Positions 25,960 through 34,310 of a stretch of DNA of 64,000 bases are shown here, piece after piece (position 1 is the stretch's first letter; the number at the start of each line of letters is the position of its first letter). The notes under the pieces are model-generated. The model was not told where the DNA came from. It searched no databases and saw only the letters and a list, made by a program, of their open reading frames with translations. The stretch is from UBA9300 sp964577305 (GTDB lineage: Bacteria > Bacteroidota > Bacteroidia > Bacteroidales > VadinHA17): contig CAZNYS010000009.1 of assembly GCA_964577305.1 (NCBI GenBank), positions 21,003 through 85,002 of the forward strand, read 5' to 3'. The position numbers were made by a program, and so were the translations under genes.

Positions 25960-28283
25960 TGGAGATAACAATCAATAATAAACCTGTTAAAGTCAAAAGC
26001 AACCAGACAGTCATGGAGGCTGCTGATGAAAATGGTATTTATATTCCACGATTATGTGCTCATCCTGAACTTGTACCATATGGTGGTTGCCGGCTTTGTA
26101 TTGTGGAGATAGAAGGGAGGAAAGGTTATCCCACTTCATGTACAACAATTGTTGAGGAAGGTATGATAGTACGTACTGAAACAAACATGATCCAGGATAT
26201 GCGTCGCGACCTGCTTCAATTGATCCTGAGCGAACACCCTTCAGCCTGCCTGCTGTGTCAGGATATTGAAGGATGCTCTATGTTCCAGGGAACTATAAGA
26301 AAAGTTGGAGTTACTACTGGTTGCAGATGGTGCCCAAAAGACAAGGATTGTGAACTGCAGAGGATAGTTGAATCATTTGATATTAAAGAACTGACACTAC
26401 CCGGATTGTACAGGGATCTTCCTGTTGAGAAATATGATCCCTTCTTCGACAGGGATTATAATCTTTGTATTTATTGTGGTCGCTGTGTCAGAATATGTAA
26501 CGAATATCGCAAAAACTCAGTTATAGCTCTCAGGCAGAGAGGAAAATATACAACAATAGGGCCGTCTTTTGATTCTGATCATACCGATGCCGGTTGTGAA
26601 TATTGCGGAGCATGTGTCTCTGTATGCCCTACAGGTGCAATGTCAGAAAAGAGTCGTAAATGGTGGGGTGAACCCGATAAATATACAAAATCTATATGTC
26701 CCTTATGCAGTATAAATTGCGAAATACAGGTGCTTAGCCTTCGAGAGAAGATTGTGGGCACCCTGCCTCCGGGTAAACCTCATGAAGAGGCAGGTGAGCT
26801 ATGTGTTAAAGGACGCTTCTGTCTGAGTGAGCTTGTTAACAGGACAAACAGGATGCTTGAACCACAGTATCTCTTCCCTGAAGGTTATGGTATAATAACC
26901 TGGAAAGAAGCTATAAAGAATGGCGGAAAATTGCTAAAAGATATACCTGAAGACAGTACGGCAGTTTTTGTCTCACCTGACCTGTCATTAGAAGAATATA
27001 TTGCTATAGCTGAATTTTCTGCTAAAGCGCTGAAAACATCTGATATCACCTCATCCTGTCTTGACAGTGGTATGATCGCTTACCAGCGGTTGGCAAAAAA
27101 ATCCGTTACTATTGACAGGGTAAGAAAAAGTAGTTCAATATTTTCCCTCTTCCTTAATGGTAATTATAATTATGGACCCTTAACAATGGCTGTAAAAGAA
27201 GCAGCATTCAATGGTGTGCCTTATTACCAGCTTGGCTGGATAAAGGACTCTACATCAAGGTTTGCAGAGCATGCAATAATACCATTGCCAGGAGAAGAGA
27301 CAGGAATACTGGACGATATTATAAGCTGCCTGGAGAATGGAAAGTGCGAAAATGAGGTTGTCAGGGAAATATCCGGGCAGTTGAAAAAGAAAAACTCATT
27401 AATAATTGCAGGGCCCTGGATCCTGTCACTCAGCAATTCATTCCTTATTATGGATAGGATAAGAAGAATAGTTGAACTAACGGGTTCTGGACTTTATATG
27501 CCTGATCCTCATGGTAATCTCAAAGGTATGCTGAGTTTTCTGGCGGTCAGGCCTGTGGAATCTGTTCTGGATAAGATTGAAAAGGGTAAAATAGATCTTG
27601 TTTACCTGATTGGCGATATGCCATTTAAAAACAGACCGGCAGTGGGAAAGATTGTTTGCCAGAGTTCTTTCCCTTTCCCTGGAGACTTAAAACCTGATTT
27701 GATACTACCAAGCACTCTCTGGGGTGAAACACAGGGTACATGGCCGGGCATGAATGGCAGTCCGGTAAAGACGCGTAAGACTGCTAAAACTCATGATTAT
27801 GCACTTCCGCATACTGAGATATTATCGCGTCTGGCAACAGCCTCCGGAATAGAAGGAATGAAAGAATCTGTAAAGAGTAAGATCAGGAAAGTGCCATCGG
27901 AACTGAAGCCGCACCTGCCTGCTGCAGACATTTCAATCCCGGAATTGAGTTCGGTAAATAAGGATAACAGTATGCCTTTTGTATTTGTACGTGAGCAGTC
28001 ACCAAACAGTTATATGAATACTGACCTCAGTTATGCAGTTGAAGGACTGAACGAACTTGTCTCTCCTGATCATTTAATGATGAATCCATCGGATGCTGGG
28101 AAAATGGATATTGAAGATAATGCTTCGGTTATTGTTTCAAACAACGATACTGAATACACTTACCAGGTCAGGATAAGGAAAAATATTCCTCAGGGAGTGG
28201 TTTGTATAACGAGCGGGAACAGTGAAAGTGAATTCAGGTTTAATCCATGTTATGTTAAAATAAGGAGGCCAGCGAATGTTTAA
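25959..28283 (+). CDS. NuoG/formate-dehydrogenase-fold subunit without an evident catalytic Cys
   Basis: The true start is the ATG at 25959, in the TAATG overlap, giving 774 residues. The N-terminal [2Fe-2S] domain has C33, C44, C47 and C61. The His-Cys cluster is H93, C97, C100 and C106, followed by an additional Cys triad (C122, C125, C131). Two [4Fe-4S] sites follow (C170-C180 and C213-C223). Then comes the molybdopterin-fold N-terminal cluster (C247, C250, C254, C282). The rest is a shortened molybdopterin-oxidoreductase fold; where formate dehydrogenases have Cys or Sec I read SSCLDSG with no obvious match. There is no H-cluster domain. It occupies the position normally held by HydA and overlaps the next gene by 8 bases. 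Confidence 0.88.
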   Translation: MEITINNKPVKVKSNQTVMEAADENGIYIPRLCAHPELVPYGGCRLCIVEIEGRKGYPTSCTTIVEEGMIVRTETNMIQDMRRDLLQLILSEHPSACLLCQDIEGCSMFQGTIRKVGVTTGCRWCPKDKDCELQRIVESFDIKELTLPGLYRDLPVEKYDPFFDRDYNLCIYCGRCVRICNEYRKNSVIALRQRGKYTTIGPSFDSDHTDAGCEYCGACVSVCPTGAMSEKSRKWWGEPDKYTKSICPLCSINCEIQVLSLREKIVGTLPPGKPHEEAGELCVKGRFCLSELVNRTNRMLEPQYLFPEGYGIITWKEAIKNGGKLLKDIPEDSTAVFVSPDLSLEEYIAIAEFSAKALKTSDITSSCLDSGMIAYQRLAKKSVTIDRVRKSSSIFSLFLNGNYNYGPLTMAVKEAAFNGVPYYQLGWIKDSTSRFAEHAIIPLPGEETGILDDIISCLENGKCENEVVREISGQLKKKNSLIIAGPWILSLSNSFLIMDRIRRIVELTGSGLYMPDPHGNLKGMLSFLAVRPVESVLDKIEKGKIDLVYLIGDMPFKNRPAVGKIVCQSSFPFPGDLKPDLILPSTLWGETQGTWPGMNGSPVKTRKTAKTHDYALPHTEILSRLATASGIEGMKESVKSKIRKVPSELKPHLPAADISIPELSSVNKDNSMPFVFVREQSPNSYMNTDLSYAVEGLNELVSPDHLMMNPSDAGKMDIEDNASVIVSNNDTEYTYQVRIRKNIPQGVVCITSGNSESEFRFNPCYVKIRRPANV

Positions 28284-29106
28284 AATAATAGAAAGAAAAT
28301 CTATAGTCCCAAACCTGCATTTACTTGTTGTTAATGCCCCTGATGTTGTTCGGAAGATACAGCCGGGTCAGTTTGTAATAATACATGCCGGTGAAGGTTC
28401 CGAAAGGATCCCTCTTACCGCTGCTGACTGGGACAGGGAAGAGGGAACCTTATCTATAGTATTCATGGAAGTGGGTACTTCCACAAACAAGCTAGCCGGC
28501 ATGCATGCAGGTGATGAGCTTCAGACTGTGGTTGGTCCCCTGGGGGTACCTATTGAGATAAGGAAATTTGGCACCGTAGTCTGTATAGGGGGATGTTTTG
28601 GGATGGGCTCCATATTCCCGGTAGTAAGGGCATTGAAGGAGAGCGGTAATCAGGTGATAACTATGCTTGAAGGAAGAAGCGGGTACCTTCTTTACTGGGA
28701 AGATAAATTGTCAGAATACAGTGATAAAACAATCAGGCTTACCAGGGATGGCAGTTATGGATACCAGGGACACGTAAGAAAAGGTGTTGAGATATTACGG
28801 GAATTGAATATCAAACCCGACAGGGTATTTGCCAATGGCTGCACAACATTATCATACCTGGCAACCAAAGAATATGAGCACTATAATGTGCCGGTAATTG
28901 TTACACTTAACACTATTATGATTGATGGTACAGGTATGTGTGGCGTTTGCCGCTGCACCGTGGATGGTAAAATGAAGTTTGCCTGTGTCGATGGTCCCAG
29001 CTTTGATGGCAGACTGGTCGACTGGGAAGAACTGGCTGCCAGGAGGAAACAGTATATATCAGAAGAAGCTTTTCTTGTTCATCACTCAGGATGCGGAGGA
29101 TTATAA
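28276..29106 (+). CDS. NfnA/SudB/PyrK-like ferredoxin-NADP reductase subunit
   Basis: A 276-residue flavoprotein of the PyrK/DHOD electron-transfer type. The N-terminal beta-barrel has IQPGQFVIIHAGEGSERIPLT, typical of FAD binding. The nucleotide domain has CIGGCFGMGSIFPVVRAL, and the C terminus has the [2Fe-2S] site in GMCGVCRCTVDG and FACVDGP. Such proteins pair with the GltA-type flavoprotein in NfnAB, which couples NADH, NADPH and ferredoxin, or in sulfide dehydrogenase. The next gene, 1 base downstream, encodes exactly that partner. The stop-start overlap with the upstream NuoG-like gene ties the pair to the same operon. Confidence 0.9.
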   Translation: MFKIIERKSIVPNLHLLVVNAPDVVRKIQPGQFVIIHAGEGSERIPLTAADWDREEGTLSIVFMEVGTSTNKLAGMHAGDELQTVVGPLGVPIEIRKFGTVVCIGGCFGMGSIFPVVRALKESGNQVITMLEGRSGYLLYWEDKLSEYSDKTIRLTRDGSYGYQGHVRKGVEILRELNIKPDRVFANGCTTLSYLATKEYEHYNVPVIVTLNTIMIDGTGMCGVCRCTVDGKMKFACVDGPSFDGRLVDWEELAARRKQYISEEAFLVHHSGCGGL

Positions 29107-29107
29107 T

Positions 29108-30499
29108 ATGGCGAAAAAACTAAACCTTAACAGGGTAGAAATGCCCAAGCAAGCCGATTTCATCCGTAAAAGGAATTTCAACGAAGTTGCACTCGGATAT
29201 ACGGCCGATGATGCACTAGCTGAAGCCAGCAGGTGTCTTGACTGCAAGAAACCACTTTGCGTCGAGGGATGCCCGGTAGAGATCGATATTCCGGGTTTTA
29301 TCAGGGCAATTGCAGCGGGAGACTTTGCACTGGCAATAAAAACACTAAAAAAGAAAAACTGTCTTCCTGCTGTATGTGGCAGGGTGTGCCCCCAGGAGGA
29401 GCAATGTGAGATTAAATGCATTCTTCAGAATAAAGGTGCCCCTATTGCTATAGGTAGGCTTGAACGCTTTGCTGCTGACTGGGAAGCTGAACAGGCAAGC
29501 ATTGAATTACCATCAATAAAAGAGAAAACAGGAAAGAGAGTCGCTGTAATTGGATCAGGGCCTGCCGGAGTTACAGTAGCAGGTGATCTTACCCTGCTCG
29601 GTCATGATGTTACTATGTACGAAGCCCTGCATGAACCGGGGGGAGTGCTTACATATGGAATACCTGAGTTCAGGCTTCCAGCCAGAGTTGTGACAAGAGA
29701 GATAGAAAACCTTCAGAAACTGGGGGTTAAGCTCATCTGTAATTTTGTTGTGGGTAAAACGAGGTCGTTACAGGAGATACTGGACGAGTTTGATGCTGTA
29801 TTTGTCGGTACGGGAGCAGGACTTCCATGGTTTATGATGATACCCGGTGAGAACCTAAATGGCGTATACTCTGCTAATGAATACCTTACGCGTGTTAACC
29901 TGATGCGGGGCTTTGAATACCCGAAAACGTATACACCAGTAATACGACATAAAAAAGTAGCCGTTGTTGGTGGAGGTAATGTGGCAATGGATTGTGCTCG
30001 TACAGCTTTAAGACTTGGTGCTGAGGATGCTGCTATTGTATACAGACGCTCAGAAAAAGAACTTCCTGCCAGGAGAGAGGAGTATGAAAATGCAGTGGAG
30101 GAGGGCGTCAAATTTAATTTTCTGACCTTACCGGAAAAATTGTATGGAAATGATGAAGGCTGGCTTAAAGAGATAGAATGTGCCAGGATGGAGCTTGGTG
30201 AGCCTGATGCTTCCGGCAGGCGAAGACCTGTGCGAATAGATAATTCAGAATTCATAATGAAGATGGATGCCTGTATCATAGCTATCGGAAACAGCCCTAA
30301 TCCGATCATCCCTCAAACCACTCCCGATCTTGAAGTATCAAAATGGGGAACTATCGAGGTTGATGAGGAGACCTTAAAAACCTCTGTTGATAGGGTATGG
30401 GCAGGAGGCGATATAGTCACAGGTGCAGCAACCGTGATACTTGCCATGGGCGCAGGACGTAAAGCTGCCCGCTCAATGCATGAATACCTTACTTCATAA
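29108..30499 (+). CDS. NfnB/SudA-like glutamate-synthase-small-subunit-type flavoprotein
   Basis: The start at 29108 (MAKKLNLNRVEMP) gives 463 residues, the normal length for NfnB or SudA; the earlier in-frame ATG lies inside the upstream gene. The N terminus binds two [4Fe-4S] clusters (C43, C46, C51, C55 and C90, C94, C100, C104). The FAD site is GSGPAGVTVAGDL and the pyridine nucleotide site is VGGGNVAMDCARTA. The final ILAMGAGRKAARSMHEYL is the usual end. With the preceding gene it forms an NfnAB-like or sulfide dehydrogenase-like pair. GltD is unlikely because no large glutamate synthase is nearby and the PyrK-type partner is adjacent. Confidence 0.92.
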   Translation: MAKKLNLNRVEMPKQADFIRKRNFNEVALGYTADDALAEASRCLDCKKPLCVEGCPVEIDIPGFIRAIAAGDFALAIKTLKKKNCLPAVCGRVCPQEEQCEIKCILQNKGAPIAIGRLERFAADWEAEQASIELPSIKEKTGKRVAVIGSGPAGVTVAGDLTLLGHDVTMYEALHEPGGVLTYGIPEFRLPARVVTREIENLQKLGVKLICNFVVGKTRSLQEILDEFDAVFVGTGAGLPWFMMIPGENLNGVYSANEYLTRVNLMRGFEYPKTYTPVIRHKKVAVVGGGNVAMDCARTALRLGAEDAAIVYRRSEKELPARREEYENAVEEGVKFNFLTLPEKLYGNDEGWLKEIECARMELGEPDASGRRRPVRIDNSEFIMKMDACIIAIGNSPNPIIPQTTPDLEVSKWGTIEVDEETLKTSVDRVWAGGDIVTGAATVILAMGAGRKAARSMHEYLTS

Positions 30500-30618
30500 G
30501 ACGACAAAAGATTTATGACATAAGGTGTTACTTATTAGCATAAACAGTATAAGAAGGCGAAATAAAGTAGTGTAAATCTCCAACTCCTATAGCGTGGATT
30601 TTCATGGCAGAACCCCTA

Positions 30619-30897
30619 TCAGAACGGGTTTAAAAATCTGAAAGAGGTAATAAGCCATATTAGTATTATTGCAACCAGATTCAGCAAAAATCCGGTTTTC
30701 ATCATTTTATTGATTGTAAACTCATTGGAGCTGTATGCAAGGGCATTTGGGGGAGTAGCCACAGGTAGCATAAATGCACAGTCAGCTGCTATCCCTATTT
30801 TCTGATCTGCACCATCAATAAGAAAATGTGATACCAGGAAGCTGGTGGTTAGTAAACCAATAATAATAATCAGCCACTTGTTTATCTTCAGGGACAT
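30619..30897 (-). pseudogene. DASS (SLC13) transporter, C-terminal fragment
   Basis: The 92 residues contain the end signature of Na+/dicarboxylate-type DASS carriers, CAFMLPVATPPNALAYSS, followed by the final helix (MMKTGFLLNLVAIILIWLI). Intact DASS proteins have about 450-500 residues, so at least 80 percent is missing. The N-terminal stretch (INKWLIIIIGLLTTSFLV) is hydrophobic but was not matched by eye to the adjoining part of the transporter, suggesting a deletion junction. It lies back to back with another remnant at 30915. Confidence 0.65.
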
Positions 30898-30914
30898 ATG
30901 CTGATAGTGATAGT

Positions 30915-31157
30915 ATGATTTTGAAAAGTACTAATTATCTTCATTCAGGACAAAAGCTGGTATTTATATTTTCCATAGTATGCTGTCGTCCGATAAAGAT
31001 AACTCTCTGGCTGATGCTTGCTAATGCCACCTGGGCAACCGTTGTTGTAAGCAAGGATAATAAGTCACTAAGGCTTAAATTTCATCGTTATTCCCTGTTT
31101 GTATGGCTTGTATGGCTGATTCCTTACTCCGGTGGCATGATCATGGCAATGAGTTGA
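30915..31157 (+). pseudogene. HsmA-like membrane protein, C-terminal fragment
   Basis: The last 50 residues, TWATVVVSKDNKSLRLKFHRYSLF and WLVWLIPYSGGMI, resemble the C-terminal half of the HsmA/TIGR03987 family of four-helix membrane proteins of about 130 residues. The upstream half has no family match and probably comes from a rearranged sequence. The start at 30915 is therefore arbitrary. The fragment ends 27 bases before the ACR3 gene on the other strand. Confidence 0.5.
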
Positions 31158-31184
31158 CAAGGACAGGTAATTTATGCTCGGCTT

Positions 31185-32252
31185 TCACCACTTTTTTCTG
31201 AACTGAAGAGCTACATTAACGAGCGCTATCATAACCGGCACTTCCACCAGCGGGCCTATTACTGCTGCAAAGGCCTCTCCTGAACTCATCCCGAATATTG
31301 CAATGGCCACTGCTATAGCCAGCTCAAAATTATTACTTGCTGCCGTGAACGACAAGGTAGCTGATTGCTCATAACTGGCACCTATCTTTTTACTCATAAA
31401 GAATGACAGGAAAAACATCACCGTGAAATATACCAGCAACGGAATTGCAATCAGTACAACATCCAGAGGTATCTTAATAATGTATTCGCCTTTTAATGAG
31501 AACATTACTATAATAGTGAACAGTAGCGCGACAAGGGTAAGCGGACTGATTTTAGGAATAAACCTGGTATGATACCATTCCTTGCTCTTTACCCTTATAA
31601 GAATGAAACGCGTAATGAACCCTGCGATAAAAGGGATGCCAAGGTAAATAAATACGCTTTCTGCAATCTTTCCTATGGTTATATTTTCAACGGCAGAATT
31701 TGTAGGAACACCAAACCAGCCCGGTAGTATGGCAATAAAAACGTAAGCATAAAAAGAGAAAAACAGTACCTGGAATATTGAGTTAAATGCAACCAGGCCG
31801 GCTGCATATTGAGTATCGCCCCTGGCCAGGTCGTTCCAGACAATCACCATGGCAATACACCTGGCAAGACCAATCATTATTATTCCGTACATATAGGGCA
31901 GGTTTGCATTGTTTTCTCCGGGGAAAAGCTTAAAGAACAATATACCCAGCGCAAACATCAGTACGGGACCTATAACCCAGTTTTGTACCAGTGAAAAACC
32001 CAGGACTTTATAATTCCTGAAAACATCACCAAGCTCTTCATACCTTACTTTAGCCAGTGGAGGATACATCATAAGTATCAACCCTATGGCAATAGGCAGG
32101 TTCGTTGTGCTATCCGGCTTTGACTTCAGTGATTCCCAGAATTCAGCTATAGCAGGGAAAAAGTAACCTGAAAGGATACCCACCGCCATTGCCAGGAATA
32201 TCCATAGGGTCAGGTAACGGTCTAAAAATTTAAGTCGCGGTTTTGAAGGCAT
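31185..32252 (-). CDS. acr3: ACR3-family arsenite efflux transporter
   Basis: A 355-residue transporter with about ten membrane segments. The essential Cys is C132 in GLARCIAMVIVWNDLARGD, the strongest ACR3 signature. SFTAASNNFELAIAVA near the end is the second conserved block, with the Glu needed for transport. It exports arsenite, and in some cases antimonite, through the inner membrane. It is the last gene of the ars operon, 13 bases after the ArsP-family permease. No arsC reductase is visible in the operon, so arsenate reduction would need a gene elsewhere. Confidence 0.95.
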   Translation of the reverse strand: MPSKPRLKFLDRYLTLWIFLAMAVGILSGYFFPAIAEFWESLKSKPDSTTNLPIAIGLILMMYPPLAKVRYEELGDVFRNYKVLGFSLVQNWVIGPVLMFALGILFFKLFPGENNANLPYMYGIIMIGLARCIAMVIVWNDLARGDTQYAAGLVAFNSIFQVLFFSFYAYVFIAILPGWFGVPTNSAVENITIGKIAESVFIYLGIPFIAGFITRFILIRVKSKEWYHTRFIPKISPLTLVALLFTIIVMFSLKGEYIIKIPLDVVLIAIPLLVYFTVMFFLSFFMSKKIGASYEQSATLSFTAASNNFELAIAVAIAIFGMSSGEAFAAVIGPLVEVPVMIALVNVALQFRKKW

Positions 32253-32265
32253 AATTTTAAATCGT

Positions 32266-33582
32266 TTATATCATTCCATAAATTAATCCTGAGATAGTTG
32301 CCATAATAACAACCAGTAGCAGGTAAACCATTGTTTTTTGGGTACCGAGTACTCCACGTATGACCAGCAGGTTGGGTAACGATAGCGAAGGGCCTGAAAG
32401 CAGTAATGCCAGGGCAGGGCCCTTACCCATGCCTGCTGATATCAACCCCTGTAAAATAGGTACCTCGGTAAGTGTGGCAAAGTACATGAAAGCTCCAACG
32501 ACAGATGCAAAGAAGTTTGAAAAAACCGAATTACCACCAACCAGATCAGCCACCCATTTATTAGGAATAATGCCCGCCATAGCAGTGTCGTCGTGGGTTG
32601 AACCCAACAAAAAGCCTGCTATCAATACGCCTATTGCCAGCAGGGGCATTATTTGCTTGGTAAAATCCCAGGTTGACAGGGTCCATTCTTTATTATCAGG
32701 ATCTTTTTTGTCAAGCAGTGTGATGATGGTGATACCGGCAATGCCCACCAGAACAGGCACCATGGGAGATGTGCTTATAAAGGCTGAAGCAGCCGTTGCA
32801 AGGGCAGCAATAATAACATATTGCCATTTAAGTTTGAGTATATAGATCAATGAATAAACAAGTAATACAGCAAAAGCTGACGTGATATACCATTTGTTTG
32901 CCCATATCCAGTGCCATACACCGGAGGTGACATCTTCGGCAGGCTTTCCCCAGTTGGCAAATACAAGTATTAGAACCAGAGTAAAAAAATGAAATGCCGT
33001 TTGCCACATTGGGCGTTTTTCAGGGATATCGGGAAAATTCAGCTGGTCATCTCTTTTTGCTCTCTCGTCCCTACGGTAGATAAGGGACATGACAGAGCCT
33101 ATGACAATAGCAAAAATTACTGCTCCTATGATCCGTGCCACGCCCATTTCAAATCCCAGTATACGAGCAGTCAGTATAATAGCCAGTATATTGATTGCGG
33201 GTCCGGAATAAAGAAATGCTATGGCAGGTCCCAGACCGGCACCACGTTTATGTATGCTTGAAAACAGGGGCAATATGGTACAACTGCATACAGCAAGAAT
33301 AGTTCCTGAAACCGAGGCTACCGAATAAGCCAGCCATTTTTTTGCTTTTGCACCAAAGTATTTCATAACAGCACCCTGGCTTACAAAAACTGCTATTACA
33401 CCGGCAATGAAGAATGCCGGCAGCAGGCATAATATCACATGTTCCTGTGCATACCACCTGGCCAGGTCGAACATTGCTGCGACAGCCTCCCTGAAACTGA
33501 TACTCTCAACAGGCAGGAAATACGCAAAAAGAAATGAAATAATTATTAAGGCTAAAATTCTCAGCTCCCTCTTTAATTCCAT
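32266..33582 (-). CDS. ArsP/SO_0444-family permease
   Basis: A 438-residue protein with about eleven membrane segments. The family signature is AVCSCTILPLFSSIHKRGAGLGPA (C99 and C101), repeated in the second half by TLTEVPILQGLISAGMGKGPALALLLSGPSLSLP, so the two halves are inverted-like repeats. ArsP exports trivalent organoarsenicals, and the related SO_0444 protein exports Cu or Zn. The arsR/ACR3 neighbours point to arsenic. The start lies 6 bases after the small thioredoxin gene, so both are one unit. Confidence 0.88.
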   Translation of the reverse strand: MELKRELRILALIIISFLFAYFLPVESISFREAVAAMFDLARWYAQEHVILCLLPAFFIAGVIAVFVSQGAVMKYFGAKAKKWLAYSVASVSGTILAVCSCTILPLFSSIHKRGAGLGPAIAFLYSGPAINILAIILTARILGFEMGVARIIGAVIFAIVIGSVMSLIYRRDERAKRDDQLNFPDIPEKRPMWQTAFHFFTLVLILVFANWGKPAEDVTSGVWHWIWANKWYITSAFAVLLVYSLIYILKLKWQYVIIAALATAASAFISTSPMVPVLVGIAGITIITLLDKKDPDNKEWTLSTWDFTKQIMPLLAIGVLIAGFLLGSTHDDTAMAGIIPNKWVADLVGGNSVFSNFFASVVGAFMYFATLTEVPILQGLISAGMGKGPALALLLSGPSLSLPNLLVIRGVLGTQKTMVYLLLVVIMATISGLIYGMI

Positions 33583-33588
33583 TTACGC

Positions 33589-33834
33589 CTATTTATTTTT
33601 TATAATCAGTTCTTTAATTTCTTTTGTGGAGGCCAGTCTTCCGGAGAGTGCAACCTTTTCGTTTATTACCAGCCCCGGTGTATGCAGGATGTTGTACTGC
33701 ATGATATTAATAATATCTTCTTCCTTGGTAATAATTGCTTTAATACCCAGTTCTGCAACGGCTTCACGGGTATTTTGCTCCAGTCTCTTACACTTTGGGC
33801 ATCCTGCACCCAGTACTTTTATTTCCATTGTCAT
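33589..33834 (-). CDS. Small thioredoxin-like protein (redox-active disulfide type)
   Basis: An 81-residue glutaredoxin/thioredoxin-fold protein, with strand IKVLGAG then the C12-P-K-C15 active site, a Thr-Pro turn (HTPGLVIN, the cis-Pro) and a final helix KEIKELIIKN. Such small proteins often accompany ArsP-type permeases and may supply electrons or carry the metal(loid). The start codon at 33834 follows a 54-base spacer with its own operator-like palindrome. It is the second gene of the ars operon. Confidence 0.88.
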   Translation of the reverse strand: MTMEIKVLGAGCPKCKRLEQNTREAVAELGIKAIITKEEDIINIMQYNILHTPGLVINEKVALSGRLASTKEIKELIIKNK

Positions 33835-33853
33835 AATAATAAATTGTTAGTAG

Positions 33854-33869
33854 TTCGTAAAACAACGAA
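33854..33869. promoter_or_regulatory. Second ArsR operator candidate (TTCG-N8-CGAA)
   Basis: TTCGTAAAACAACGAA has the same TTCG-N8-CGAA frame as the site in front of arsR, with an extra G/C pair outside it. It lies between arsR and the thioredoxin gene, overlapping a near-match -7 box (TATGTTCG) on the minus strand, so a second regulated promoter is possible. Confidence 0.6.
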
Positions 33870-33888
33870 CATAATAAATAAAAAAATA

Positions 33889-34188
33889 TCAATCACCTAT
33901 GAATTTCTTAAATAATTCTTTTGCCTCATTCCAGTTCTCCCTGTTGATGCAGTATTTTATCCTGGGGGCTTCAATCTCTCCCTGTATAAGTCCTGCATCC
34001 TTAAGTTCCTTCAGGTGTTGTGAAAGAGTTGACTTGGCAATAGGTAATATCTCAGTCAGGTCACCGCTGTAGCAACAACTCTGCCTGGACAGCAATTCCA
34101 GCACATACATACGGATAGGGTGGCCCATTGCTTTTGCATACCGGGCCATTTTCTTCTGCCGTTCTGATATCAATTCCTCGTAATCCAT
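33889..34188 (-). CDS. arsR: ArsR/SmtB-family repressor
   Basis: A 99-residue winged helix-turn-helix repressor. The recognition region is LTEILPIAKSTLSQHLKELKDAGLI, and the adjacent Cys pair C38-C39 in QSCCYSGDL corresponds to the metalloid-sensing Cys motif of ArsR, written ELCVCDL in the classical form. When arsenite binds, the repressor should leave the DNA and allow expression of the downstream thioredoxin, ArsP and ACR3 genes. Its promoter and an operator-like palindrome lie directly upstream. Confidence 0.94.
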   Translation of the reverse strand: MDYEELISERQKKMARYAKAMGHPIRMYVLELLSRQSCCYSGDLTEILPIAKSTLSQHLKELKDAGLIQGEIEAPRIKYCINRENWNEAKELFKKFIGD

Positions 34189-34191
34189 CTA

Positions 34192-34207
34192 TTCGTAATT
34201 TACCGAA
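34192..34207. promoter_or_regulatory. ArsR operator candidate (TTCG-N8-CGAA)
   Basis: TTCGTAATTTACCGAA is an imperfect inverted repeat directly between the -7 box and the arsR start, overlapping the expected transcription start. It matches the site at 33854 in both half-sites and spacing. Confidence 0.65.
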
Positions 34208-34215
34208 CAAAGATA
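34208..34215 (-). promoter_or_regulatory. TAnnTTTG -7 box of arsR
   Basis: The minus strand reads TATCTTTG, a perfect -7 element 19 bases before the arsR ATG, directly bordering the operator candidate. Confidence 0.65.
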
Positions 34216-34310
34216 AATAATAATTTCAATTAGAAAAATATCATTATTCTATTTCATAACTCAAAGTAAAGCAACTCTTTAGCTCTATATATCTGTTTAA
34301 AACCTATATG

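Noticed and set aside
25959..28283. Calling the NuoG-like gene a formate dehydrogenase
   Set aside because: The fold and iron-sulfur sites fit, but I could not find a catalytic Cys or Sec codon in the expected region.
24085..28283. Reading these genes as part of respiratory complex I
   Set aside because: There are no membrane Nuo subunits, and the NuoF-like protein has the HydB-type extra N- and C-terminal domains.
29713..30309. Minus-strand open frame of 198 codons
   Set aside because: It is fully inside the NfnB-like gene and encodes a Ser/Leu-rich product with no domain.
29108..30499. Glutamate synthase small subunit gltD
   Set aside because: No large subunit is adjacent, and the PyrK-like partner 1 base upstream indicates an NfnAB or sulfide dehydrogenase-like pair.
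32360..32845. Plus-strand open frame of 161 codons
   Set aside because: It is antisense to the ArsP-family permease, whose motifs are clear.
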